A DNA stretch of 64,000 nucleotides. Source: Chryseobacterium sp. JJR-5R. GTDB lineage: Bacteria > Bacteroidota > Bacteroidia > Flavobacteriales > Weeksellaceae. Position numbers and translations under genes: made by a program. The DNA lies in the NCBI RefSeq assembly GCF_034047335.1, contig NZ_CP139137.1:3720001-3784000 (forward strand). Reading direction: 5' to 3'. The notes under the pieces are model-generated. The model made no database searches, was not told the DNA's origin, and worked only from the letters and a program-made list of their open reading frames with translations. Below, one piece after another: positions 1 through 7,736 of this stretch (the stretch's first letter is position 1; each line of letters begins with the position of its first letter).

Positions 1-1448
1 ACAACGTTTGCATTATCTATTTGTTCCCATGTAAAAGTCATCGGGTCATTTTCAGGATCCGTCACATCAGCCGTTAGCATAAATGCAGTTCCTTTAGGAA
101 TTGTATATGGTGTCAGGTTAGGTATTACCGGCGGGTTGTTGGCAATAGGTGTTTCTACGTCACATGTTTTGGCTATCAGATTATCATTGATCTGATCAAT
201 GCTTACTACATGAAAATAAGGGTCCGAATGTGCCTGAACATCTGTCGTAGCTCCCGTGATACCGGCATACCCCATAATAGTTGATCCTGAACCCGGTTCC
301 ATATTGGTACCTGAACCTTCCAAACTCTGTGCAAATGTATGATTACCCCCAAGTTGATGGCCCATTTCGTGGGCAACATAATCAATATCAAAATTATCTC
401 CTGAAGGAGGGTTTGCCGCAGAAGGATTCACACTTCCCGTAGCCGGCGAAGTAATCCCAGATCCTTTACCGTAACCTACTACCGGATCATACGTAGTACC
501 TACAGGACTCATACAAACACACCCAATACATCCTGCATTTCCGCCACCGCCGGAAGCTCCGAATAAGTGACCGATATCATAATTAGCCTGGCCTACAGTA
601 GACGCCAGTATATCCCTGAGAGAAGTATTCCATGAAGCAGGAGGCGCTGAAGCGTTGGTAACGGTTGCATAAGGATCGGTTGTGGCATTGGTATAGATAA
701 GCGATGGATAACTTAACACATTTAAATGCAATGCAAAGTCTTTTTCAAACACTCCGTTTACCCTTGTCATGGTTGCATTTATTTGAGCCAATGCCCCTGC
801 TACCCCTCCGAAGAAGTTAGTGTATTCAGCTGTTGTTGACATGGCTAACCTCATTGTTCTGTACTTCTTGTCGTAACTTTTACTGAAGTTGGTCAGCTGA
901 TTTGTAAAAGATGCCCCTTTTTTAAGCAATGCATCAATTTGTTTTACCGCAGCAGGATCTTCCCCTGTAGAACATAAGAATCCATTTTCATTCTTTTGAG
1001 ATTTAGGATGAACACCATAAACTGTTTTAGCAGTATTAGCAGGCTCAATAAATTCATATTCTCCGTTAGTGATAATCATAGACTGAAAATCATTCGGAGC
1101 AAGAGAAAACCTTACATACTTTGAAGGATCATCAATCCCTACACCTACATATGAGCCTAACTGATATTGATCTGCAATATCTTTTGCAAAAACAGGAAAA
1201 CTGTATACTGCAAACTTTTCAACTTTACCATCCATTGTAGGCAAAGAGATTTCAACGGCTTTAGCTCCTCTGCCCGTTTCCTGTGCATTTGCCAGCTGAG
1301 ATCTTAACGCTGAAATATCCAATGAATAATAGGCTTTCATATCAGCCTCTTTTCTTACTTTCTCTCCTTTAAATGCTGTAGGCGACCATTGTGCGGTTGC
1401 AGCACCCAGCATAAAAAGAGAAAAGAAAGAAGTAAAAAATTTCTTCAT
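1..1448 (-). CDS. Secreted reprolysin-like (M12B-type) zinc metalloprotease, C-terminus outside window
   Basis: The reading frame starts at an ATG at 1446-1448 and stays open to the window edge, giving 482 codons with the C-terminus missing. Residues 1-19 form a Sec signal peptide ending near GAATAQ. The metzincin zinc site HEMGHQLGGNH lies at residues 360-370 and is followed by a Met-turn-like MEPGSGSTIMGYAG stretch. This arrangement is typical of flavobacterial reprolysin-like proteases, which usually carry a T9SS sorting tail; that part would lie beyond position 1 and cannot be seen. It should be exported and act outside the cell on proteins. It is the last of three metalloprotease genes in a row on this strand, but terminators and its own promoter suggest it is transcribed separately. 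The protease call is firm; the natural substrate is unknown. Confidence 0.88.
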   Translation of the reverse strand, partial: MKKFFTSFFSLFMLGAATAQWSPTAFKGEKVRKEADMKAYYSLDISALRSQLANAQETGRGAKAVEISLPTMDGKVEKFAVYSFPVFAKDIADQYQLGSYVGVGIDDPSKYVRFSLAPNDFQSMIITNGEYEFIEPANTAKTVYGVHPKSQKNENGFLCSTGEDPAAVKQIDALLKKGASFTNQLTNFSKSYDKKYRTMRLAMSTTAEYTNFFGGVAGALAQINATMTRVNGVFEKDFALHLNVLSYPSLIYTNATTDPYATVTNASAPPASWNTSLRDILASTVGQANYDIGHLFGASGGGGNAGCIGCVCMSPVGTTYDPVVGYGKGSGITSPATGSVNPSAANPPSGDNFDIDYVAHEMGHQLGGNHTFAQSLEGSGTNMEPGSGSTIMGYAGITGATTDVQAHSDPYFHVVSIDQINDNLIAKTCDVETPIANNPPVIPNLTPYTIPKGTAFMLTADVTDPENDPMTFTWEQIDNANV

Positions 1449-1471
1449 AGCTTTTCAATTAAATTTACTGC

Positions 1472-1497
1472 CAAATATAACTATTTTGATTTACCAA
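1472..1497 (-). promoter_or_regulatory. Putative promoter of the first metalloprotease gene
   Basis: On the minus strand TATATTTG (1472-1479) matches the Bacteroidota -7 consensus TAnnTTTG, and a TTG at 1495-1497 could be the -33 element. The 15-bp spacing is shorter than the usual 17-22. It lies about 24 bp upstream of the ATG. Confidence 0.4.
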
Positions 1498-1555
1498 TAT
1501 TATATTTTGATCATAATTAACAGAAAAAAGTGTATTCAATATTACAATACCCTAA

Positions 1556-1597
1556 AAAAAATATAATCCTCAGAAGGGTCTGAGGATTATATTTTTT
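1556..1597. terminator. Bidirectional rho-independent terminator
   Basis: A perfect stem of 14 bp (1561-1574 with 1579-1592) around an AGGG loop, extended by A/T pairs on both flanks so that a U-tract follows in either direction. It lies downstream of the M43 protease gene and acts as a second terminator behind the one at 1730-1752. Confidence 0.8.
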
Positions 1598-1721
1598 CTG
1601 TAAAAGAGGTTAATTCAGTTTTATTTTTTAATGGATTTAAAAGTCAGTGTTTATTTTCCTTTTGATCAATTATAATTATTTAGAGCTGGCTTAAGATAAT
1701 TTTAAGAAATTAAACTCGACT

Positions 1722-1752
1722 AAAAATAAAAGCTCCGGGTATCCCGGAGCTT
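1722..1752 (-). terminator. Terminator of the 677-residue M43 protease gene
   Basis: A perfect 10-bp GC-rich stem (1730-1739 with 1743-1752) with a 3-nt loop, followed on the minus strand by a T-rich run, 23 bp past the stop codon. Confidence 0.85.
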
Positions 1753-1774
1753 CTGTATCTATGAAAAATATGAT

Positions 1775-3808
1775 TTATTTTTTAATAAACTTGATACTTT
1801 CAGAAATCTTGTTGTCTTTGATGGTAATAATATAAGTACCTTTTACCAGTTCCGCTACTCTTACCTGATTATTATCAATATTACCGGCTTTTACTAACTG
1901 ACCGACAGCATTGTGAATTTCAAATTTAGCTTTGTTTGAAATTTTGGTAATATTCAATACATCACTGGCAGGATTTGGATATACCGCAAATGTATCTTTA
2001 TCTTTAACTTCACCTGTTGCCAAAACCAGAGATTTTAAAGTTCTTGTCTGAATAGTTGGAAAGTAAGATCCTGTTAACAAAGTTGCCCCAGACTGGGATT
2101 TGATGTTATAATATCCGCCATAAGGATAGAAACCATCTCCAAAAGAATCCTCAATTGTAAATGTATAACACTCATTTGGGTTCAATGTCCAGTTCTGACT
2201 AATTACAGGAGGCAGAGAAGTATTAGTATCCGTATATCCGCCACCGCTGTAAACAGTAGTTCCAGCACTATTTTTCAGGTTCCAGCTTGTCTCGCTTCCA
2301 TATTGATCCAGCTGAAGATTAAATACAACATTTGTATCTACTCTTGTAGGTGCACCTAAATAGTTCACATTGATACTGCTGTTTGAAACCCTCTGATCTG
2401 TACCTCCGTTTACAGAAGTTACATTGATATTCATCCATCCTCCTAAAGTGTTTGCATTCATAGGAAGTGTTACAATGGCAAATTTATCCTGTGCTAAATT
2501 TCCTGTCCAGTTGAAAGTCTGTGAACTTCCGTTTAGAGTATAAGTTATTACTGCGGAAGTCATTGTGCTTGTTCCTCTGTTATACAGAGAAACTTTTACA
2601 TTCTGTGCTGCCGTTGTAGAGCAGCTTACTGTAGTACAGTCTCTCTCCAGCTTAACCTCTGCATCATTAGGAAACAATGCAATAGGAATATCTGCAACTG
2701 ATGTTTTAAGTTCAAGTCTTCTTGGAGAATTATTCATAACCGCTGTAATCCGATCCTTCTGGTTAACAGTGAAGATATTCATACAGGTATCATTTGTATA
2801 ATCCATATAGTTTTCAACCATATCATTTCCGGGACTTGCAGGACAAGAATCAATTGTTACACAATTGTAGTTTGCGGCGGCGGCGGCGGGTGTATCAAGA
2901 CAATAATCATTATTACTGTCTGTTGCATTCACTACGCAGGAAGAGGTATCACCCCAGATGTGTCTTAATCCTAAATAATGACCAACTTCGTGAGTCATTG
3001 TTCTTCCTTTATCATAAATATTAATAAGAATGAAACTGTTATTGGTATCATAATCACGGCTTCCGAATGCAGAGAATCGCGCTACTACGCCATCTGTATA
3101 AGCTTCACCGCCATTAGTGTTAAGTCCGCCGATACCTGATCCTGAAGGAAACTGCGCATATCCTAACAGGTCAGAATTTGATGGGAAATTGACACTCCAC
3201 ATATTCATATATTTTGTAGGATCCCAGATTGTTTCCGGTTTTACAAAAGAATTTATCTGTGCCTGAGTCCAGGAAGACTGACAAAGATTTACCCTGTCAA
3301 TACCGTTAGTAGGATTTCCATTTGGATCTACTTTAGCCAATGCAAACTGAATTTGCGTATCAGCTCCTACTGTATTTGAATTGAAACCGGGAGTTCCCGC
3401 CAGTCTGCGGAAATCATTATTCATAACTGTGATCTGAGAAATTACCTGCTCATCAACAATATTAGGAGCTGCGCCAACAGCCTGACCGCTGTGAATAACA
3501 TGAACAACCACCGGAATTGTAATAATAGTCCCGTTTTGCGATTTTTCAACTTTTGCATTTTTAATCAACGGAGCCAACCAGGATTCAAATTGGCTGTCAT
3601 TCATTCTTGCAGGATTTTTTGCCTGAAGATAATTTTCGTACTCTACTGTAGCACATCTGTCGAAACCGTTTGATTTCGCAAGCTCACTTTGAGGCTTGTT
3701 AACAATAAATTCAGCAGCTTTATTCCCTTTTCCATTTTGCGCATTTATTCCTGCAGCAAAAAATGAAAATAAAAACAAGAATACCTTTAAATTAGTAGAT
3801 TTGTTCAT
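1775..3808 (-). CDS. Secreted M43 (pappalysin/cytophagalysin-type) zinc metalloprotease with T9SS sorting domain
   Basis: The 677-residue product begins with a signal peptide (about residues 1-23, ending at INAQ). The zinc-binding metzincin motif HEVGHYLGLRH is at residues 273-283 and the Met-turn NYMDYTNDTCMN around 333-344, as in the M43 family. Next comes a beta-rich region including a CARDB-like segment, and the last 71 residues (607-677, FAVYPNPASD... to KFIKK) are a T9SS type A sorting domain, so the enzyme is predicted to be exported by the type IX system and cell-anchored or released. A neighbour at 3996-6005 is a clear paralogue. A run of five alanines after DTP (encoded by GCC/GCG repeats at about 2874-2889) is absent from the paralogue. 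Its own promoter and terminator make it monocistronic. Confidence 0.93.
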   Translation of the reverse strand: MNKSTNLKVFLFLFSFFAAGINAQNGKGNKAAEFIVNKPQSELAKSNGFDRCATVEYENYLQAKNPARMNDSQFESWLAPLIKNAKVEKSQNGTIITIPVVVHVIHSGQAVGAAPNIVDEQVISQITVMNNDFRRLAGTPGFNSNTVGADTQIQFALAKVDPNGNPTNGIDRVNLCQSSWTQAQINSFVKPETIWDPTKYMNMWSVNFPSNSDLLGYAQFPSGSGIGGLNTNGGEAYTDGVVARFSAFGSRDYDTNNSFILINIYDKGRTMTHEVGHYLGLRHIWGDTSSCVVNATDSNNDYCLDTPAAAAANYNCVTIDSCPASPGNDMVENYMDYTNDTCMNIFTVNQKDRITAVMNNSPRRLELKTSVADIPIALFPNDAEVKLERDCTTVSCSTTAAQNVKVSLYNRGTSTMTSAVITYTLNGSSQTFNWTGNLAQDKFAIVTLPMNANTLGGWMNINVTSVNGGTDQRVSNSSINVNYLGAPTRVDTNVVFNLQLDQYGSETSWNLKNSAGTTVYSGGGYTDTNTSLPPVISQNWTLNPNECYTFTIEDSFGDGFYPYGGYYNIKSQSGATLLTGSYFPTIQTRTLKSLVLATGEVKDKDTFAVYPNPASDVLNITKISNKAKFEIHNAVGQLVKAGNIDNNQVRVAELVKGTYIITIKDNKISESIKFIKK

Positions 3809-3825
3809 TTCATATACATTTATCG

Positions 3826-3854
3826 CAAATATATTCTTTTTTATTCGATTACAA
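3826..3854 (-). promoter_or_regulatory. Promoter of the 677-residue M43 protease gene
   Basis: Minus-strand TATATTTG (3826-3833) with TTG (3852-3854) 18 bp upstream fits the Bacteroidota TTG-N17-22-TAnnTTTG promoter. Transcription should begin roughly 12 nt before the ATG. Confidence 0.6.
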
Positions 3855-3940
3855 CAAAAAAACCACTTTCTAAAATTGAATTAATAAAATGAAATCTGTA
3901 CAGCCCAGTAAATTGGCACCACAATCATTTAACCGATAAA

Positions 3941-3972
3941 TAAAAAAAGCCTTGAGAATTACCCAAGGCTTT
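3941..3972 (-). terminator. Terminator of the 669-residue M43 protease gene
   Basis: A 9-bp stem AAAGCCTTG/CAAGGCTTT (3946-3954 with 3964-3972), 9-nt loop, with a seven-T run on the minus strand. Confidence 0.8.
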
Positions 3973-3995
3973 GATTATCATTACATTAAAATATA

Positions 3996-6005
3996 TTATT
4001 TCTTAATGAATTTTACACTTTGAGAAACTGCACCATCTTTAATGGTAATAATATAAGTACCTTTTACCAATTCAGCCACTCTTACCTGATTATTCTCAAT
4101 GGTTCCGCCTTTTACCAATTGGCCAACTGCATTGTAAATTTCAAATTTAGCTTTGTTTGAAACTTTGGTAATGTTCAGGACATCACTGGCAGGATTCGGA
4201 TATACTGCAAATGTATCTTTATCCTTTACTTCTCCTGTTGCCAAAACCAAAGCAGGAATAACTTTGAAAGTTCTGGTCTGAGAATCTTCGTAATTATTTC
4301 CGGAAACCACTACAGCTCCTGTTGAATTTAATATTCTGTAAGATCCGCCTTCTTCATAAATACCATCTCCGAATTCATCATAGATTGTGAAAGTATAGCA
4401 ATCGTTAACCGGAAGTGTCCAGTTTTGAGAAATCAAAGCAGGCCATGATACCGTTGCATCCGGATACCCTCCTCCGCTATATAAAGTAGTACCTGCACTG
4501 TTTTTCAAATCCCAGGAAACTTCTGATCCGTACTGATCAAGTTGTAATTGGAAAGTAAAGCTTGTGTTTGATACAGGAACGGAATTCCCGATAATTACAG
4601 TTGATGAATTATTTCCTGCTCTCTGATCTGCTGCTCCATTTACAGAAATGATCTGAGCAGCGATACTTCCCTGGGAAGCACCTGTAGGAATACTGATCAT
4701 CGCATATTTATCCTGCGCTAAGTTTCCTGTCCAGTTCATTGTCTGAGAAGCGCCTCCATTTGCAGAATAAGAAATCACAGCTGATGTTAATGCACTTGTC
4801 CCTCTGTTATACAGCATATACTGTACAGTAACGTTTGATACAGCACCACATGATGTCTCGCTGCAGCTTCTTTCTCCTTTTAATTCTGCATCATTGGCAA
4901 ATAAAGGAATTGCCTGGTCAGCTGTTGAGGTCTTCAGCTCCATTCTTCTTGGAGAATTATTCATAACCGCTGTAATCCTGTCTTTTTGATTAATGGTAAA
5001 GATATTCATACATGTATCATTGGTATAGTCCATATAGTTTTGAACCATTTCGAAAACTGCAGGGTTATCACAGCTTGGTATCGTAGTATTACAAGTATAG
5101 TTGTCTTCATGAGCGGTAGGCGTATCGGCACAATAATCGTTCCCGCACGCAGCATCTCCCCAGATATGTCTTAACCCCAGGAAATGACCGACTTCATGGG
5201 TCATCGTCCTGCCTTTGTCATAAGGAGCACTTAAGAAGAAACCAGTACCATAATCACTGCTTCCGAACGTTGAAAAGTTTGCTACCACTCCATCAGTATC
5301 AGCATATCCCCCATTAGCATCCAAGCCCGGCAATCCAGAACTTGAAGGGAACTGAGCATATCCTAATAAGCTGGAATCAGCAAAGTTTACGCTCCACATA
5401 TTCATGTATTTTGTAGGGTCCCAGATCGTAACTGGTTTTACATAATCATCAATAGCTGTCATAGCCCATGATGTCTGGCAAAGATTTACACGATCAATAC
5501 CATCTGTAGGGTTGCCTTTAGGATCTACTTTTGCCAATGCAAACTGGATCATGGTATCTGCACCTACAGGATTTGAGTTGAAGCCCGGAGTTGATGCCAT
5601 TCTTCTAAAATCATTATTCATCACGCTAATCTGTGACTTCACCTGATTATCCGTGATATTCGGGGCTGAACCTAATACTTGGCCGCTATGGATCACGTGA
5701 ACCACAACAGGAATGGTGATAATACCTCCGTTTTGAGATTTATTAGCTTTCGCATTGGCAATTAGGGGAGCGATCCACGCTTCAAACTGAGCATCATTCA
5801 TTCTTCTTGGATCATTTTTCTGTAACAATGCCTCATATTCAGTAGAAGCACATCTAATGACCCCGTTCATCTTTTTTAAATCCTCTATCGTATATTTTTT
5901 GCCAAAGACAATTTTGTCCTGAGCACCTTTCTTCTGTGCAAAAACAGAGCAGAAAAGCATCACAAAAAACAAAAGAGTTAATTTAAAAGTAATTTTACAA
6001 TTCAT
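3996..6005 (-). CDS. Secreted M43 zinc metalloprotease with T9SS sorting domain, tandem paralogue
   Basis: The 669-residue product has the same architecture as the gene at 1775-3808: signal peptide (about 1-23, ending VFAQ), zinc motif HEVGHFLGLRH at 270-280, Met-turn NYMDYTNDTCMN, a beta-rich middle and a C-terminal T9SS type A sorting domain beginning FAVYPNPAS. Long blocks of identity (for example the LVLATGEVKDKDTFAVYPNP junction, and much of the catalytic domain) show a recent tandem duplication or ongoing gene conversion. Divergence is concentrated in loops after the zinc site and in the beta-domain, which could alter substrate choice. Expected to be secreted through the type IX system. 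Substrate unknown. Confidence 0.93.
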   Translation of the reverse strand: MNCKITFKLTLLFFVMLFCSVFAQKKGAQDKIVFGKKYTIEDLKKMNGVIRCASTEYEALLQKNDPRRMNDAQFEAWIAPLIANAKANKSQNGGIITIPVVVHVIHSGQVLGSAPNITDNQVKSQISVMNNDFRRMASTPGFNSNPVGADTMIQFALAKVDPKGNPTDGIDRVNLCQTSWAMTAIDDYVKPVTIWDPTKYMNMWSVNFADSSLLGYAQFPSSSGLPGLDANGGYADTDGVVANFSTFGSSDYGTGFFLSAPYDKGRTMTHEVGHFLGLRHIWGDAACGNDYCADTPTAHEDNYTCNTTIPSCDNPAVFEMVQNYMDYTNDTCMNIFTINQKDRITAVMNNSPRRMELKTSTADQAIPLFANDAELKGERSCSETSCGAVSNVTVQYMLYNRGTSALTSAVISYSANGGASQTMNWTGNLAQDKYAMISIPTGASQGSIAAQIISVNGAADQRAGNNSSTVIIGNSVPVSNTSFTFQLQLDQYGSEVSWDLKNSAGTTLYSGGGYPDATVSWPALISQNWTLPVNDCYTFTIYDEFGDGIYEEGGSYRILNSTGAVVVSGNNYEDSQTRTFKVIPALVLATGEVKDKDTFAVYPNPASDVLNITKVSNKAKFEIYNAVGQLVKGGTIENNQVRVAELVKGTYIITIKDGAVSQSVKFIKK

Positions 6006-6022
6006 AAAGCGTATCTTTAAAT

Positions 6023-6038
6023 TATTTTTGCAAATATA
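6023..6038. promoter_or_regulatory. Abutting divergent -7 boxes between the M43 gene and a small lipoprotein gene
   Basis: TATTTTTG on the plus strand (6023-6030) directly abuts TATATTTG read on the minus strand (6031-6038). Each matches TAnnTTTG and each faces a gene (ATG at 6106 plus, 6005 minus). No good TTG lies at the -33 distance for either, so the match may be partly chance in AT-rich DNA. Confidence 0.35.
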
Positions 6039-6105
6039 TTAGTTATTTGCATATTCTTTGAATGTAATTTCAATAAAATCAGAATTTTTATTAAAAAAAA
6101 CCAAA

Positions 6106-6591
6106 ATGAAAACAAACCTTATCGTATTAATATTATTAAGTATAGCAAATACCAACTGCACTTCTCAACAAAAAACACAAAAAATTGAAAATAACTTAAC
6201 CAATTATCAAAAAATAAATCAAATCGATAAGATAGAACTAAAAGAACAGACCAGAGGTACAAACAGGTCTGTTATCTTCAATGCCGGCTCAGTAATGACT
6301 TCTTTAAATGAAAATATTTCACAATCCGATCTTTCATCCTCAGAATGGGGAAATATAGTAAAACAGGCAGGCTTAATTGACCTTTCCAAAATAGCATCTT
6401 ACGAATCTTCTACAACCGGAAGGTTTTCAGACAGGGCATTAGCATCTACTATCATTATTACATCCAACGGAAAAACTTATCAGTCAGCTGCTTTCGATGC
6501 AGGAATTCCCCCGAAAGAACTGGAGGGATTATACCGGTTATTAAAAAGCAAAACAGGAAGTACGAGAAGAGGCGAAACTAAAATCCGTTAA
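6106..6591 (+). CDS. Hypothetical exported protein, probable lipoprotein
   Basis: I chose the ATG at 6106 because it places a hydrophobic signal sequence directly at the N-terminus (MKTNLIVLILLSIANTNC), giving 161 residues; an in-frame ATG at 6058 would add 16 charged residues before it. Cys18 may be the lipidated residue, although the -1 Asn makes this a loose lipobox. The mature part is Ser/Thr/Asn-rich with a conserved-looking central block (VMTSLNEN...LSSSEWGNIV and FSDRALASTI), suggestive of a small beta-sandwich. I do not recognise the family. Its end overlaps the convergent gene by 4 bp. Likely periplasmic or outer-membrane associated. Confidence 0.75.
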   Translation: MKTNLIVLILLSIANTNCTSQQKTQKIENNLTNYQKINQIDKIELKEQTRGTNRSVIFNAGSVMTSLNENISQSDLSSSEWGNIVKQAGLIDLSKIASYESSTTGRFSDRALASTIIITSNGKTYQSAAFDAGIPPKELEGLYRLLKSKTGSTRRGETKIR

Positions 6592-7256
6592 AACTTGTAT
6601 GCAATATTCCACGCGAACCCCATATTGAATTTGGAAGAGCTTTTGCCGAATCCAGGAACAATCATGGGCTGAATTTCATCCTGTTTTGTTGTCGCAACCA
6701 TGTATCTCGGCTGGAGATTGACATCGATGAAAAAGTCGGACTCAAATAACTGAACCCGTCCCCCGATGGTGCCTTCCAGCCAGTAAGAAGACTGCGTGGA
6801 TGAAGGAAATGCTATGGAAGAACTGCTTCCGCCAAACCCGCGGACCGGCACAGCCCTGTATTCCTGTGTATAAAACGAACCTCCGATTTTTCCGCCTCCG
6901 TAAAAGCCATTGAACTCATTTTCAGGATCTTTTGCCAGCATATAAAATGCACCCAGCTTCACGAAAGGGCCGCTGGCTTTTGCATCATAGCTGTTTTTCT
7001 GATAAACATTAGACTCAAAACCGGCTTCAACAATACCGTGGAGGTTGTCTTTGATTTTTGAAGATATAAATGCCTGGTACAGTTTGCGGTCCGAAAAAAA
7101 AGAAACACCTGCATTGAGAATGTCCCCGCCCACCATAAAATTAGGCTCATACTTCCATTTTTCTTTTTTTGCCCCCTTGTTGTTATTGTTATCCTGAGCA
7201 AAGCTCAGTATAAATACCGTACTAAAAAAGAAGGTAAAAATTCGTTTTGTCTTCAT
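6588..7256 (-). CDS. DUF6048-like outer-membrane beta-barrel protein
   Basis: The 222-residue product has a signal peptide (about 1-20, ending SFAQ), a low-complexity N/K linker, and then alternating amphipathic beta-strands ending in an aromatic residue (AYKF), the usual signature of an outer-membrane barrel of about eight to ten strands. The gene overlaps the end of the upstream gene by 35 bp, so the two are probably translationally coupled. The order rlmD, small lipoprotein, small barrel is a recurring arrangement in Flavobacteriia as far as I remember (families DUF6452 and DUF6048). Biochemical function unknown. Confidence 0.75.
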   Translation of the reverse strand: MKTKRIFTFFFSTVFILSFAQDNNNNKGAKKEKWKYEPNFMVGGDILNAGVSFFSDRKLYQAFISSKIKDNLHGIVEAGFESNVYQKNSYDAKASGPFVKLGAFYMLAKDPENEFNGFYGGGKIGGSFYTQEYRAVPVRGFGGSSSSIAFPSSTQSSYWLEGTIGGRVQLFESDFFIDVNLQPRYMVATTKQDEIQPMIVPGFGKSSSKFNMGFAWNIAYKF

Positions 7257-7704
7257 TCTCTATAAAATTTTGTCCGGGTTCTATGCTTCTTACCGGTGTA
7301 GCAGTTGCGGGATCCAGCACGGGATCTAAATTTTCATATGTTTTCTTGATGCCGCATCCCGGGGAAACATAAATGGATTTAGTTGTATAATTGACCCTGA
7401 TTTTTGATTCAGTTCCGTTGTTTGAAGTCCTGAAATAAATATCCGTAAAAGGAGAATCGTCTACCCGTAAAGGAATCACCCTTGATTTAATAGCAGTCTG
7501 TTTTCCGAGCTGCACTTTTCCGGAGCCATAGTCTACGGCTACATAAAGTGAATCCAGTGTTCTTTCTTTCCCCGTTTCAAAATTCCTGAAAGATACTTTC
7601 ATGCGGGGCGTCCCTTCTCCGCTTTCACAGATATCATCATCGCCGCCACATGAAAAAAGGAGGCTTAAGAAACAGACTGCAAGGAGAAATTTAAAATATT
7701 TCAT
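7222..7704 (-). CDS. DUF6452-like lipoprotein
   Basis: From the ATG at 7702-7704 the product is 160 residues; an in-frame TTG at 7725 would only add seven residues before a good lipoprotein signal (MKYFKFLLAVCFLSLLFSC, Cys19). The mature protein is a compact predicted beta-fold with conserved Cys residues (CESGEG near the lipidated end and PGCGIKKTYENL near residue 120) that may form a disulfide. It follows rlmD by 32 bp and overlaps the barrel gene downstream, suggesting one transcript. The role is unknown; lipoprotein plus barrel suggests an outer-membrane pair, which is inference. Confidence 0.75.
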   Translation of the reverse strand: MKYFKFLLAVCFLSLLFSCGGDDDICESGEGTPRMKVSFRNFETGKERTLDSLYVAVDYGSGKVQLGKQTAIKSRVIPLRVDDSPFTDIYFRTSNNGTESKIRVNYTTKSIYVSPGCGIKKTYENLDPVLDPATATPVRSIEPGQNFIENEDKTNFYLLF

Positions 7705-7736
7705 AATAAAATCTGATGAATTCAAATGTATATAAA

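Larger units (their letters stand above)
1449..1774. other. Gene-free intergenic region with two hairpins
   Basis: No credible gene lies here. It holds the promoter of the downstream protease, a long A/T-flanked hairpin (1556-1597) and the terminator of the upstream M43 gene (1730-1752). Between the hairpins, minus-strand bases near 1622-1645 read TFKSIKK-stop, which resembles the end of a T9SS sorting tail (KFIKK-stop). Upstream of that the frame is broken, so if it is a remnant it is very decayed. Confidence 0.6.

Noticed and set aside
206..391. Plus-strand ORF inside the first metalloprotease gene
   Set aside because: It is the antisense shadow of a gene with a clear zinc protease motif and has no recognisable protein features.
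6058..6105. Upstream ATG of the small lipoprotein gene
   Set aside because: It would put 16 charged residues ahead of a good signal sequence; the ATG at 6106 fits better.
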